From assembly GCA_034359265.1 (NCBI GenBank), contig CP136891.1, forward strand, positions 49,964,001-50,028,000: a stretch of 64,000 bases of DNA, read 5' to 3'. The notes below the pieces were generated by a model, which searched no databases, had not been told where the DNA came from, and saw only the letters and a program-made list of their open reading frames with translations. Positions 10,982-21,611 of the stretch are shown piece by piece. The DNA comes from Canna indica. Taxonomy: Eukaryota; Streptophyta; Magnoliopsida; Zingiberales; Cannaceae. Each line of letters begins with the position of its first letter. The stretch's first letter is position 1. The position numbers and the translations under genes are program-made.

Positions 10982-12486
10982 TGTTGGCTTTAGGTTTTCA
11001 ACCTTGGCCTTAATCTCGATTTTGATGATAACAAATATGGAACTAATATTTCATCGAGAAATCTTTCAGGTTCCATATCGATTAGCGTTCGATGTCCTCG
11101 ATCGAAAAAATCGGAAGAAATTGGAAAATCAGAAGGACATTGATCGTCGTGAAACATCTCAAAGATCGACGTATGCACCAAAGACGCATTGGACGAGCTC
11201 AAAGATCACATGGAAAGCTCTCCAAGTTGATGCTCGTTGAAAGCCAGAACCCGGAAACGAAGCACGGAAGATGAAGGATGAAGAAATCAAATTCAGCCTA
11301 GGTTCGATCGACAGGGCGGTCGACCGAATTGGGTTTGTAAAATGTCAGTAGCCATCTTGGTCGACCGAAGGATGCCGCAAAGCGGTAGTAGCTACTTCAG
11401 TCGACCGGGCGGTCGACTGACAGAGGCCAAATTTTGGCAAAGGATGCGTCGGTCGACCGACCGAACGACCAGACTGCGTATCGCTAAAGGCGCAACCTAC
11501 GCCGGTCGACCAATGGGTCAACCGGATTGCGGGAACGCAAGTTTGCATTTGGGCGGTCGACCCGTCGGTCGACCGCACAGAGAGAATAGGCGGTGATCGC
11601 TTGAGCGGTCGATCGGTTGGTCGACCGGCCCATCGACCGAGTGTCTGCAACGAATAGTTTTCTATCCGTTGAGTTGTCGTTCCTTTGAGAGGTTATATAT
11701 ATCATTCATATAACTCATTTAACCTAATCTCTCCCACTTTTACAGATTTTATTGAGCAATTAAAAGGGAGTTTTGAGCCTTCCAAAAGATTAATCGCTTG
11801 CGCTCGGTTCTTCCGCCAACAAATTCTTCAACCGCACACTCTGCTTCAACTCGGGAATTGATTCGAGCTCTACGACTCAGTGAGTTGGAGGTTCCAAGTC
11901 TTGGAAAAGAGCTGTGGTTCCACTCTCATTTCTTAAGCTCTTTTGATTGTATTTTAATTGTTAATTGAACATTGTTTTCTTTGGATTTGTGTTTGAGTAA
12001 GACCTAGGTTGTTAGGTCTTGTTGTGTGGAAGTGGTTACCTCGGTGAAAAGGTGTAAAGCCACTTGTGTAAGCATAACTTACTAGGATTAGTTGAGTTGT
12101 CCCTTAGGGTTGAGGTGGAAGAGTGCTCTTGATAAGAAGGCGGAGACATTCGGGTGTGGAAGTGCCTTAGGTTTAGAGTGAGACTCTTCGAGTCAAAGTC
12201 CTCTGTGTATGGGAAAGTAATTAATCTAGTAAACTTAGTTTGGAAATCCTAAGCGGGGTGCTTAGGTAGTGGAGTAGGTATTGGGGCCGAACCACTATAA
12301 ATTCTTGTGTTAGCATTGTGTTCCTTGCATTTCTTATTGCTTATCATTTATATATTTTGCTTCCGATTACTTCTCGATTCGTGAATTGCCTACGTAATCT
12401 AAGAAACGATTAAAATCGAATTTAGGCTAATTGTTTAGTTAACACACTATTCACTCCCCCCCTCTAGAGTGGCCATTTCTACAACA
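10982..12486 (+). mobile_element. 3' LTR of the gag-only element
   Basis: TGTTGGCTTTAGG... to ...CTACAACA, 1505 bp, is collinear with the 5' LTR (1494 bp). It carries the palindrome array at 11305-11640 and a TATA-like stretch near 11692. It is followed by tacct, the right target duplication. Confidence 0.9.
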
Positions 12487-12491
12487 TACCT

Positions 12492-14034
12492 CCTCTCCCA
12501 AAAGGATACCGGTTGATAAGGGATCATTCAATTGATCAAGTCATTGGAGAGCCCTCAACGGGAGTGGTAACATGTTCTAAACTTAGAAATATTTATCATT
12601 ATGTAGCTTTCATTCTCAAGTAGAGCCAAAAAATATTAAGGAAACCATAGAAGATGAATTTTGGTTTATTGCCATGCAAGAGGAACTAAATCAATTCGTA
12701 AGGAATTATGTTTGGGATTTAGTACCTAGGCCTAGTGAACAAACCGTAATTGAGACTAAATGGGTCTATAGAAATAAATTAGATGAAGATGGATTAGTCA
12801 TTAGAAACAAAGCTTGGTTAGTGGCCCAAGGGTATAATCAAGAAGAAGGAATAGACTGTAATAGAACTTATGCTCCCGTAGCTAGATTAGAAGTAATTCG
12901 CATGCTTTTAGCTTATGCAAGTTTCAATTTCTTTAAACTTTTTCAAACGGATGTTAAAAGTGCATTTTTGAATGGTTTTATAACGGGAGAAGTTTATGTT
13001 GAACAACCCCCTGGTTTCGAAAACTTTGAATTTCCAAATCATGTTTACAAACTTAAAAAGGTTTTATATGGTTTAAAACAAGTCCCTAGGGCTTGCTATG
13101 AAAGGCTTTCCAACTTTTTGATTGAACAAAGTTTTAGCGTTGGAAAAGCTGATGAGTCTCTTTTCATTAAAAATGATAAAAATGATATTCTACTTGTGCA
13201 AATTTATGTGGATGATATTATTTTTGGTGCTACTAATGAATTGTCATGTGAGTGGTTTGCCAAGTGTATGCAAGAAGAGTTTGAGATGAGCATGATGGGA
13301 GACCTCTCCTTCATATATGCTTGGTCTTCAAATCAAGCAAACCAACAAAGGCATCTTCATTAATCAAGCAAAGTACACTAAGGAGCTCATCAAAAGATTT
13401 GGGATGAACGATGCCAAGATTGCTTCAACCCAAATGAGCACATCCATCAAGCTTGATAAAGATGAAGATGATGTAAAGGTAGATGAAAAGCGATATCGAG
13501 GTATGATTGGTAGTCTCCTTTACTTAATCGCAAGTAGACCTGATATCATGTTTAGCGTATGTCCATGTGCTAGGTTTCAATCGTGACCCAAGGTGTCTCA
13601 TTTAAGTGCGGTCAAATGCATATTGAGATATCTAAAAGGTACAATTTGGTTAGGATTATGGTATCTAAATTATACATCTTTTGAATTAATTGGTTTTTCC
13701 GATGCCGATTTTACCGGGTGTAAAGTAGATAGAAAACGCACTAGTGGGTGTTGCCAATTCCAAGGGATGAGTCTTGTTTCTTGTTTTTCCAAGAAACAAA
13801 ACTCAGTTGCACTTTCAACTACCGAAGCGAAATACATCGCCGCCGCTAGTTGTTGTACACAAGTCCTTTGGATGAAACAAACCCATATGGATTATGGACT
13901 TAGCTATTCAAGCACACTCATTCATTGTGATAACAATAGTGCAATTAACTTAACCAAAAATCTGGTATTACACTCTAGGACTAAACACATAGACCTAAGG
14001 ATCACTTTCTTAGAGACAATGTAGCTAAGGGTAA
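12492..14034 (+). pseudogene. Copia reverse transcriptase and RNase H, degenerate
   Basis: This continues the pol broken at 4957. After a decayed linker come KWVYRNKLDEDG (RT start), TDVKSAFLNG (first catalytic Asp region) and YVDDIIFGA (about 13207), the RT catalytic pair, intact. A one-base shift near 13315 and a stop at 13584-13586 break the frame. RNase H motifs follow: FSDADFTG, STTEAKYIA and CDNNSAINL. It ends TAG near 14024. In a live element this would copy genomic RNA into cDNA. SIRE-like by sequence and spacer; dead. Confidence 0.85.
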
Positions 14035-14579
14035 TATTTCCGTAGAATTTGTGTCTTCCGACAAATAATTTGCGGACATATTTACAAAAGCCTTAAATGA
14101 AGAAATCTTTACCAGCTTAAGGATGCAATCTTCCACATGTTTGAGTTTTCAAAAACTTATATGCCTTTTTTGAAAAATTGGTTTTTGTGTAGTATCATCG
14201 CTCATGTAATGCCTTGTAATGGGGCTTCGCAACTTATCGGTGTTTGCCTACCATAGGCTCACATTGGTAGGAAGGACTATAATGGTAGATGATACTTGGT
14301 TTTATGGATTTCGTAGTTTTCACGATAAACTCATTAATAGTACCATGTGTTTTTACCCTTTTTGATTAATGTCAAAAGGGGGAGAAAAAGACTTGGTCAC
14401 ATTTGCTTTATGATGCATATAGATAGGGGGAGTCATAAGTTAGATATGCATGTTGATAGGGGGAGCTTAAGTTAGTCTCTTATTGGTTTTTATCATGAAA
14501 CTCACAAATGAGCACATACCAAGTCTTACATATTGCTTATTTTTCATGTTTTGTTTGTCATCATCAAAAAGGAGGAGAT
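14035..14579 (+). other. Spacer and polypurine tract of the outer SIRE element
   Basis: Non-coding sequence with purine blocks 'tcaaaagggggagaaa' (near 14373), 'gatagggggag' (14425, 14455) and the final AAAAAGGAGGAGAT ending at 14579, next to the LTR. It shares ends with the longer spacer at 7951-10967. Confidence 0.65.
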
Positions 14580-15733
14580 TGTTGGCCCAAGGGTTGCCCC
14601 TAGGCATCATTCTCTATTTTGATGATAACAAACATGAAACTAACACATTTGTAGAGTTTTGAGTTCACGTTGACGAAATGATATGCATGTGAACTTCGTC
14701 CGAAAAATACCAAGAAAAGTCAGAAATGGTTGCGACGATTATCGCATAGATTCCTAGGATTAGAAATAGAAATTAATAAAATATGCCTCTAGGATATCAA
14801 CCCAAACCTGATTGTAATAAATCCCAAGTCAAAATTCGAAGACGAAACATAAAAATGAACGTTGCGCGAAAAATCATCAAAAAACTGCAGTTTCTAGGTT
14901 AAGGCCGATGGGCGATCGACCAGCCATCAGTCGGACACCGACTGGCAGAGCTCGAAAATGGCCAGTGAGCTTCTGCTGGTGGCCGGTCGATCGGCCATCA
15001 GCCAGCCACCGACCGGGTTGTGCCAACTGGCAGAAAAATGCCCGTTGGGGACCTGTTTGGTAAGGGGTTATAAATACCCTTAATGACCCTTCACCTACTC
15101 TCTCTCATTGTTTCATTAAGCCTTCAAAGAGAGTTATAAAGCCTTCTATAGTTGATTTCCACGCCCGAGCTTCGTCGATTCGTCATCCATTCGAAGCGTT
15201 CTTTGCGACTCGACTCCGGCTTCAAATTTCACCATACGATTTGAGGAGTTGAAGGCTTGGAAGGCAAAGAAGGGAGCACACAAGTTTGGTTTACCTCCTT
15301 GATCCCTTGTTCTTGTTTTTGATAGTTGTCTAAGTGTATTTCTCATTGTGGCTTGTAAGGTATGCTAGGTAAACATCTTAGGTCTTTGTAGAATTGTGTT
15401 TTGCCTAGAAGAATAGGTGTTGAGGCTTTCTCAAAGGGTTGAGAAGTGAGTCCTTATTGTATTATTAGGGAAACACTTGGTCGATAAATAATCCAGGTTA
15501 GAAATCCTTGATGTGGAGCCAAGGTAGTGGAGTAGGCGGTTTGGCCGAACCACTATAAAAGATTGTGTTTGCATTGCTTCTTTACTCGCTTTAGATTGCC
15601 GTACTTACTTGTCAAATCATCCATCTTGAAAGAATAGCAATTTGGTTGTTAAACGGGATTGAATCAAAAACTGCTAATTAAACCTAGTTTCAGCTACACA
15701 CTATTTAATCCCCCCTTCTATATTTGAACAACA
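14580..15733 (+). mobile_element. 3' LTR of the outer SIRE element
   Basis: It begins TGTTGGCCCAAGG after the polypurine tract and ends ...GAACAACA, about 1154 bp. It is shorter than, and diverged from, the LTR at 4958, but shares 'gatgataacaaacatgaaac' and 'ccgaaccactataaaa'. Its U3 holds a reduced TCGACC cluster (14915-15010). No 5' partner LTR is present. Confidence 0.8.
15069..15076 (+). promoter_or_regulatory. LTR TATA box
   Basis: TATAAATA sits in 'ggggttataaataccct', downstream of the U3 TCGA cluster. The same phrase recurs in the LTR at 16505. Confidence 0.65.
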
Positions 15734-16504
15734 GCAACCACGTTCTTGGCGAACGCGACGACGACCAATGGTGGTTGCGGGCTGCAGGCAGCAACCATCC
15801 GCAGTTTGTATGTCTCTTTTGCAAGTCTTCATGCACTCATGTGTGAGGGGAGAAGGGACGCGCAGATCCATATGTTCATGCGCTCATTCATGATTGGGTT
15901 GTTGAACTAAATCCTGCTCAGCCATGGATGGTTGCGGATAATGCGCTCGTTGAGTCCGTCGGATCTGGTTGAACCACGACACCATTGGGAATTGGTGCTC
16001 CTCTTACTGGATTGGGCTCCTCCTCACCGTGTCAAACATTGCAGTGTTGGCTGTCTTGCATCCGCATGGCTGATGCAATCGCCGCGTGATGCTAGCGAGT
16101 GGTCGTCAACAACTTAAGGAGGGTAGATGTCGCTCGAAAGTAGCCGACAGGAGGTCCCCTGCATTTTGGGTTTTGCATGTAAGAGTTTGCAATGGAGTGA
16201 GAAGTACCAAAGATTAACGTTCCTTTGGGAACCAGCCTTGGCTAGTAGTGAATAGATCATAGATTATTGTGGGTTCACACCGCTGGGCTTAGAGAGGAGG
16301 CAGGAGGCGAGGGACCAGTTGTGAGTTCGACGTAGCAGGTGCTTCTTTTATCACGAGCTTGAGGGGGGCGTTGTACTGCCCTTCGTTCGGACCCCCTAGC
16401 TGACTTGAGCCCCTTCCGCGGTACTGAGTTTGCTCACCAGTCAGATTGGGGTAGGTTCACGTCGTCGAGTTTATGCGGACCTCCCTCTCTCGCCTTCTCA
16501 TATA
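15734..16504 (+). other. Unassigned 770-bp segment
   Basis: This is GC-richer than the neighbouring copia DNA. It starts at the LTR end with an alternation of 'gcaacca'/'ggttgc' motifs. I recognise no domain; the ORF at 15932-16117 has no known motif. It could be decayed gypsy LTR or leader sequence. Confidence 0.4.
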
Positions 16505-16823
16505 TGTTGGCTGAAGGTTTTTCCTTCGTGCTCTATTATCTTCATGATTATTTTGGTGATAACAAATCAAATCTATCTGACCAAGTTCTTGAAGCATAAA
16601 GGTTCTAGGATCGATAAAAGACAAAAGTCGGTTTCACATCTTGCGACATCGGTCTCGATACGACGACTCACAAGAGCTCGATGTGTGCACCAAAGACATC
16701 TTGGAAGAATCAAAAGAACATATGAAGCACACTGAAAGGCGAAACCCGAAAATAAAGCGCGCAATGAGAAGACCCAAAGAAGAGATTTCCAGCCCAGGTT
16801 CAATCGACCAAATACTGCAGAAA

Positions 16824-16955
16824 ATTGGCAGTGGCCAATTCGGTCGACCGGCCGGTCTATCGAATGCGGTCAAAATTTGGCAGTAGCCAATTCGATCGAC
16901 CGACTAGTCGATCGAATGTGGCGAGAAATTGGCAATAGCCAATTCGGTCGACCAG
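16824..16955 (+). repeat. Three tandem 52-bp U3 units
   Basis: The unit core TTGGCAGTAGCCAATTC followed by GGTCGACC or GATCGACC starts at 16825, 16877 and 16929, a 52-bp spacing. TTGGC...GCCAA is an inverted repeat that also contains CCAAT, and it is joined to the TCGA palindrome. A two-unit version with 40-bp spacing is at 26526 and 26566. Confidence 0.75.
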
Positions 16956-17096
16956 CCGATCGACTGGAGTGTGTACAAAAGTAGTAGATTGCCGCGGTCG
17001 CTTGGGCGATCGATTAGTCGGTCGACCGACAAGCGATCGGGCGTCGCCAACGAGAGCAGAAAAATGCCCGTTGACGACACCTTGGTTTTGGGGGGT

Positions 17097-17104
17097 TATA
17101 AATA
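17097..17104 (+). promoter_or_regulatory. LTR TATA box
   Basis: TATAAATA lies in 'ggggttataaatacccactc', about 140 bp past the palindromic U3 units. Confidence 0.65.
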
Positions 17105-17744
17105 CCCACTCAAAACTCTCTCCCAACTTGTTGTTGGTGCCTTAAAAACTAAAAGGGTGATCCTAAGCATCTTCAAAGCTTTTTCTTGATCAAATCTTCC
17201 AAACCTAGCCCTTGATCCCTCAATCTCAAGTGTTCATCATTGGAGGGTCATTCAAGCTTGCTAGGCTCAACAAGAAGCGGTGATTCTATTGTGATAACTC
17301 CTCTTTTCTCTCTTCTTGTGATTGAAGTGTTTTTAGTTTGAATTCGATTGTATTAATTTGATCGTGTAATAGACCTTGTGTGTGGTCTAGCTAGTTTGTG
17401 GTAACCTTGGTGTTTAAGGTGTAAAGCCACTTGTGTAAAAATAGATTCGGAGTTGTTCTTAGAAATTGAGGTGGGAAAGCTCACTCGGTGTGAAGGTGGA
17501 TACTTCCGGGTGTGGAAGTACCTTCTAAGGGAGTGTAGGGCCTTTCTGGTGTAAAGTCCTCAATTGTAAGCGACTCTTAATATAGTGCATTTGTGTGTGA
17601 AATCCTTTCGGCCAATATGTCGAATGGTGTCGATGTTGTTTTTGCCGACTCGTGTTGAGTGTATCTTCCCACCCAAAGATGAAATTAAGGATAGTATTAC
17701 CTATTTGGTGTTCGTGTGCTCCCTTCGAAGATGTCCGAATCCTG

Positions 17745-18600
17745 AAAGGGGGAGTTGAGGCTGGTAGTTGTGGCACCGAGGCAGAGGACCAGACTTGACA
17801 AAATTCAAGCTCACGAGGAGCACGCTTTGGGTCATTGAGGGTGTAGGAGCCCGACTTTTCAAGGGATCTTAGGCCGGAAGTGGAGGTGCTGAGGTCGAGG
17901 ACCAAACTCAGTGAAAATTGAGCTCGCTAAAAGCGTTCTTGGGGTCGTTGTAGGGGCTCTAAGACCAGAAGTAATCACGCTGAGGCCGATGAGCCAGGCT
18001 AGTGGAAATTGAATGCTTGTTGTTGCAAGCGCTCTTAGGCCAGAAGTAGTGACATTAAGGCTGAGGACTAAGCTCGGTGAAAACTGAGCTCGCGAGAAGC
18101 ATGCTTCTGGTCGTTGTAATGGCTCTGAGGTCGAAAGTAGTGGCGCTGAGGTAGACGAGTCAGGCTGGTGAATACTGAGTCCTCATCGTTGTAAGGGCTC
18201 TAAGGCCGGATGTAATGGTGTTGAGGCCGAGGACTAGGCTCGATAAAAAACTGAGCACGCGAGGAACGCGATTCGAGTCATTGTAAGGGCTCTGAGGTCG
18301 AAAGTAATGGTGCTAAGGCCGACGAGCCAGGCTGGTGAAAACCAAGTCTTTGTCACTGTAAGGACTTTGAGGTCGGAAGTAGTGGCGCTGAGACCGAGGA
18401 CCAGACTCAGTGAAAATCGAGCTCGCGAGGAGCGCGCATTGGGTCGTTGTGAAGGCTCTAAGGCTGAAAGTAGTGTTGAGGCCAATGAGCCAAGCTGGTG
18501 AAAACTGACTCTTGGTCACTGAGAACGTGGGAGCCCGAGATAGGCACTGAGGCCGACGAGCAAGACTGGTGAAAATCGAGCTCTAGTCGTTGTGGGAATC
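17745..18600 (-). repeat. Dimeric tandem repeat, alternating 75- and 91-bp units
   Basis: The anchor 'gtcgttg' and close variants start at 17944, 18019, 18110, 18185, 18277, 18352 and 18443, giving spacings of 75, 91, 75, 92, 75 and 91. The repeat is therefore a 166-bp dimer. Further diverged anchors at 17831, 18515 and 18586 extend the block. Units share 'ggctctgaggtcg-aaagtagtgg' and 'aggctggtgaaaactgag' phrases. Confidence 0.85.
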
Positions 18601-18966
18601 TGGGAGAGGTGCTTGAGGCTAAGGAGGATTGGTACGTCATGCAAAAGTAGGGCAAGAGCTATCGTGAGACCGTAGAGGTTCCTCCTATATGTGTTATGAG
18701 ATAGTTATGAGCAATCTGGCCACAAAGAAATTATGCAGAAAGAGGGAGCAATATTATTAATAACCGTTGTAATAGTACATCGTGTCCCACCGATTTGCTG
18801 AGCTCGGCCTATGCATGTTGATACCTCGTTAAAACCTTTCAAGGTGAAAATCCAGTGGGAGAAAACCGCCATGAAGGAAAAAGAGTACACCGACCACTTA
18901 TAGTTTAAGGGAGAAAGCTTAGCTGTAGTAGGCCCGCAGGGAGGCCGTGTTCCATGATCGTGGGAG

Positions 18967-19129
18967 TTATTGCTCGAAGAGTTCAATGATTTTGTAGGCG
19001 CCTTTACCGAGAACCTGTGTGATCTTGTAGGGGCCTTCCCAATTTGGGGCGAGCTTTCCTTCTTCGGATGGCTTCCTTTGGGGTTTGATCTTTCGAAGGA
19101 CCAGGTCTCCTTCTTCGAAGCTCCTCAGT
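18967..19129 (-). pseudogene. Tat-type gypsy integrase C-terminal fragment
   Basis: The minus-strand frame reads LRSFEEGDLVLRKI, then GKLAPNWEGPYKI and a GAYKI end. This is the typical C-terminal domain of non-chromovirus Ty3 integrases, with no chromodomain after it. About 54 residues remain; upstream integrase and RT were removed where a SIRE LTR fragment starts at 19130. The ORF reads into that LTR, which is incidental. Confidence 0.8.
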
Positions 19130-19253
19130 TTTGTTGGCCTAAGGTTTTCAACCTTAGTCTTAATATCGGTTTTGATGATAACAAAATATGGAACTAATGT
19201 TTTCATGGAGAAATATTTTTATGTTCCAAGTCGGTTGTCACACGACGTCCCCG
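19130..19253 (+). mobile_element. SIRE LTR 5' scrap
   Basis: TGTTGGCCTAAGGTTTTC and the following 120 bp match the first 120 bp of the LTR at 26164. The copy ends where a minus-strand copia LTR begins. Confidence 0.75.
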
Positions 19254-21611
19254 CTTATTGGGATGAAATAAGAAAACGCAATGGAAATAGCAATTTAAAA
19301 ATTTGAAACCATCCCGAAAATAGTGATCTACTTTAGCAATATTAAGGAATTCAATCAACATCGGAGATGTGGGAGAAGGTAAATCTCAAACCACGGTCGG
19401 TATGGCTGATCCTATCCCCGTCTTGAGATGCACACGTGCACGTACTCCAACGATAGTCCACACCAAGCACCTCGCAATAATAGGGGCAGCAAACACCGGG
19501 GCTCGTTGTGGCTCAAAGGAGAAGCTTTCTCAATCCTGAAATCCACCTAGGCAAGGCCGGCCCTTCCACCAAGAACTGAGCACCAAAAAGGGAGGAAGAG
19601 GGGATGAGAAAACCATGAAACGATAGGGTAAATAAAAGAATACCTCGCTGTTCTTCTTGGACTCCTCCAAGAAGATAAAGTAGGCGGCAAAACCAAGTAG
19701 AAGAAACCTTCAATTCGGCTTCACCAAAAGCCTAGGAAGGAGGAGGAAGATGGCCGACCACCAATGGAGAGGATAAAGAACTAATTCACCAACCCCCACC
19801 CATGGGGTGCTCAGCCACCATTTATAGAGAGGGGGGCGGTTACAAGGTAGACCCGCCCCCCCTAAAAACTCTCTCCTCAGAATTCAAAATTCCAGGGTTT
19901 ACCTCCAAATATAATTCATATTTTAATGGTTTCATAATTAATTAGAAATTAATTAAATTCAATAAAATATAAACTTTAATTTATCTTCATAAATTAAGAG
20001 CCTACAAATAAAAATGATAATTATCTAAACAAAATAAACCAATTCCCTAAAAGGTAGGAAAGTGGTTTATCTAAATAATTCAATTTCTTATTTATTAATA
20101 GAATTATGATTTATCCTCGTAAATAATATATCTATTAATTTTATGATTTATCTCCATAAATCATATTCTTATTTTCCCAAATAAATTAATTCCTAATTAA
20201 TCAATTAGGCTCATGGTTGAAAACTAATTTTACCACCATGTATATTTGATTCAAAATCAAATTATATCTAATTCATAATTAAATATATTCTCGATCAAGT
20301 AGTTAATTAAATATTTAATTCATAATTAAGTTTAATCAACTACATGAAATATTATCTTGTTCTAATCCCTACAATTTAGGGTGCCCTACAAATTAGGGTT
20401 ATCGAGGAACTCCTTCCTCACCCATTGTTCCTATAGGAAATTCTACAATCCTATCGTGTCTGTAAACGAGATCCGTGATCGAGTTGCAGCATGTCCATGC
20501 TAGTAGACATATAGGGTCGCATTCGAACTTTATCTCACAAGGTCTGTTACGAGGTTAACCTATTGTGTGTGACCCATTGGGCCCCACACTAAGCCAGTAG
20601 TGAGTTGTGCATAATGGAGAGTCGGATCCGATAAAACAACTTCTATTCGAATCTTACGAGCCTCCACTAAACCCCTTTAGTGTGGTCGTGAGGGACTCCA
20701 CTCACAAGTCAAGATTCACGTCTAGCAACGTGTCATGACTACATGAATAGTGTGAGGTTCAATCTACAAGATTGAACGCCCTTCGGTGATTAGTTATCGT
20801 GCAACTAAATCCCTCAGTTACAATATCCCGAAGTCAGCTAGGGTACGGAAGAAATGTCAAACCCTAATACCGATTCATATGTATTCCACCCGCCAAGATG
20901 TCGTCTCAATAATGAAACGTCAAAAATATCTTCTTGACTTTCATGTCTACGCTGGCCAGAGATTCCCGAAACAAAACACATGGGACATTATCTTCTCTCA
21001 CTAGGAGTAACCGATTCCTTGTTGGTTGCTCACCTACCTCCATGAATGCTTCCCCATGCCCAGTAATACCCATTACATGACACTGAGAGTCATGTAGGGA
21101 TAGAACCAAAGCAATGGGTCGTCACTCACAAGGTAACCATGACAACCTCAGGTCCAAGGACTGCTTGCACCTACTATCACCCGAGGAACATCCTATTGAC
21201 ACACATGTAAGGATTTCATTCTGTGTTCCTCCTATAGGTCCGTTAAGTAAACTCATTCACTAATGAGCACCTGCACTTGTACATTAATGACGGCTCATAG
21301 GTAACTATGAGATCAGCTACCCCTATCTTATAGGGCATATACCAAGTGCACTAGTCTATCCGAAATCACCAATCCCCTAATCGGTGATCCTATAACTAGG
21401 AACATTTAGAACAGGGGCATATGGATTCTAAGTCTCACTTTCATGATCTCATCATGGCCTTAGAATCATTTGCCCGAATTCTTGGGGTTCATCATAATCT
21501 TTATAAATAAATATGCAGCATATGATAAAAGTTGCCTCATAAAGTTGATTACCCTTGAATAGTCCCTGAACACATCGACATGTGATTGGCTCAATGGCAC
21601 TATTCCTTTCA
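19254..21611 (-). mobile_element. Copia LTR (non-SIRE family), minus strand
   Basis: About 2.36 kb, matching in reverse the LTR at 37576-44411 once the transposons inside that copy are removed. It shares 'cgtgtgcatctcaaaac'-type leader text, AT-rich 'ataaattaatt' blocks and the 'accgattcatatg' stretch. On the minus strand it starts TGAAAG at 21611, just after a polypurine tract, and should end near 19254. It is the 3' LTR of the minus-strand element that continues to 22616. It also keeps the empty version of the hAT insertion site, near 20378-20388. Confidence 0.8.

Larger units (their letters stand above)
4958..12486 (+). mobile_element. Complete two-LTR, gag-only SIRE-like element
   Basis: A 5' LTR (4958-6451), primer binding site, gag, a 3-kb non-coding spacer, a polypurine tract and a 3' LTR (10982-12486) are flanked by a perfect 5-bp target duplication, tacct (4953-4957 and 12487-12491). 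No protease, integrase, RT or RNase H was seen between gag (ends 7950) and the polypurine tract. It was therefore probably mobilised by proteins of autonomous relatives. The intact target site shows a single insertion event into the pol of the older element. Confidence 0.9.
2190..15733 (+). mobile_element. Old SIRE-like copia element, 5'-truncated, with two nested insertions
   Basis: In order it carries the gag C-terminus, protease, integrase, RT, RNase H, a short spacer, a polypurine tract and a 3' LTR (14580-15733). It is interrupted by a solo LTR (about 3975-4868) and by a complete gag-only element (4958-12491 with TSD). The reading sense resumes across both inserts: pol sequence ending '...ctacct' at 4957 continues 'cctctcccaaaag' at 12492. 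The 5' LTR and gag N-terminus are missing, replaced by gypsy LTR sequence. There are many stops and frameshifts, so it is dead. Confidence 0.85.
16505..17609 (+). mobile_element. SIRE-like LTR, 3'-truncated
   Basis: It starts TGTTGGCTGAAGG, has a TATA box (TATAAATA, 17097-17104) and the family motif 'acttccgggtgtggaagt' (near 17500). It stops after 'gtgtgtgaaatccttt', before the usual 'ccgaaccactataaa'. Beyond 17610 the sequence is gypsy-type. No internal region of this copy remains. Confidence 0.75.
17610..19129 (-). mobile_element. Tat-type gypsy 3' part: integrase end, spacer, tandem repeats
   Basis: Read on the minus strand: the integrase C-terminus (19129-18967), then a non-coding spacer, then a tandem repeat block (about 18600-17745). 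It is cut at both ends, by a SIRE LTR fragment at 19130 and by the truncated LTR at 17609. Tandem repeats between integrase and 3' LTR are a known habit of the Tat/Ogre branch. Confidence 0.7.

Noticed and set aside
18234..18655. Several overlapping ORFs
   Set aside because: They are produced by the 75/91-bp tandem repeat read in different frames.
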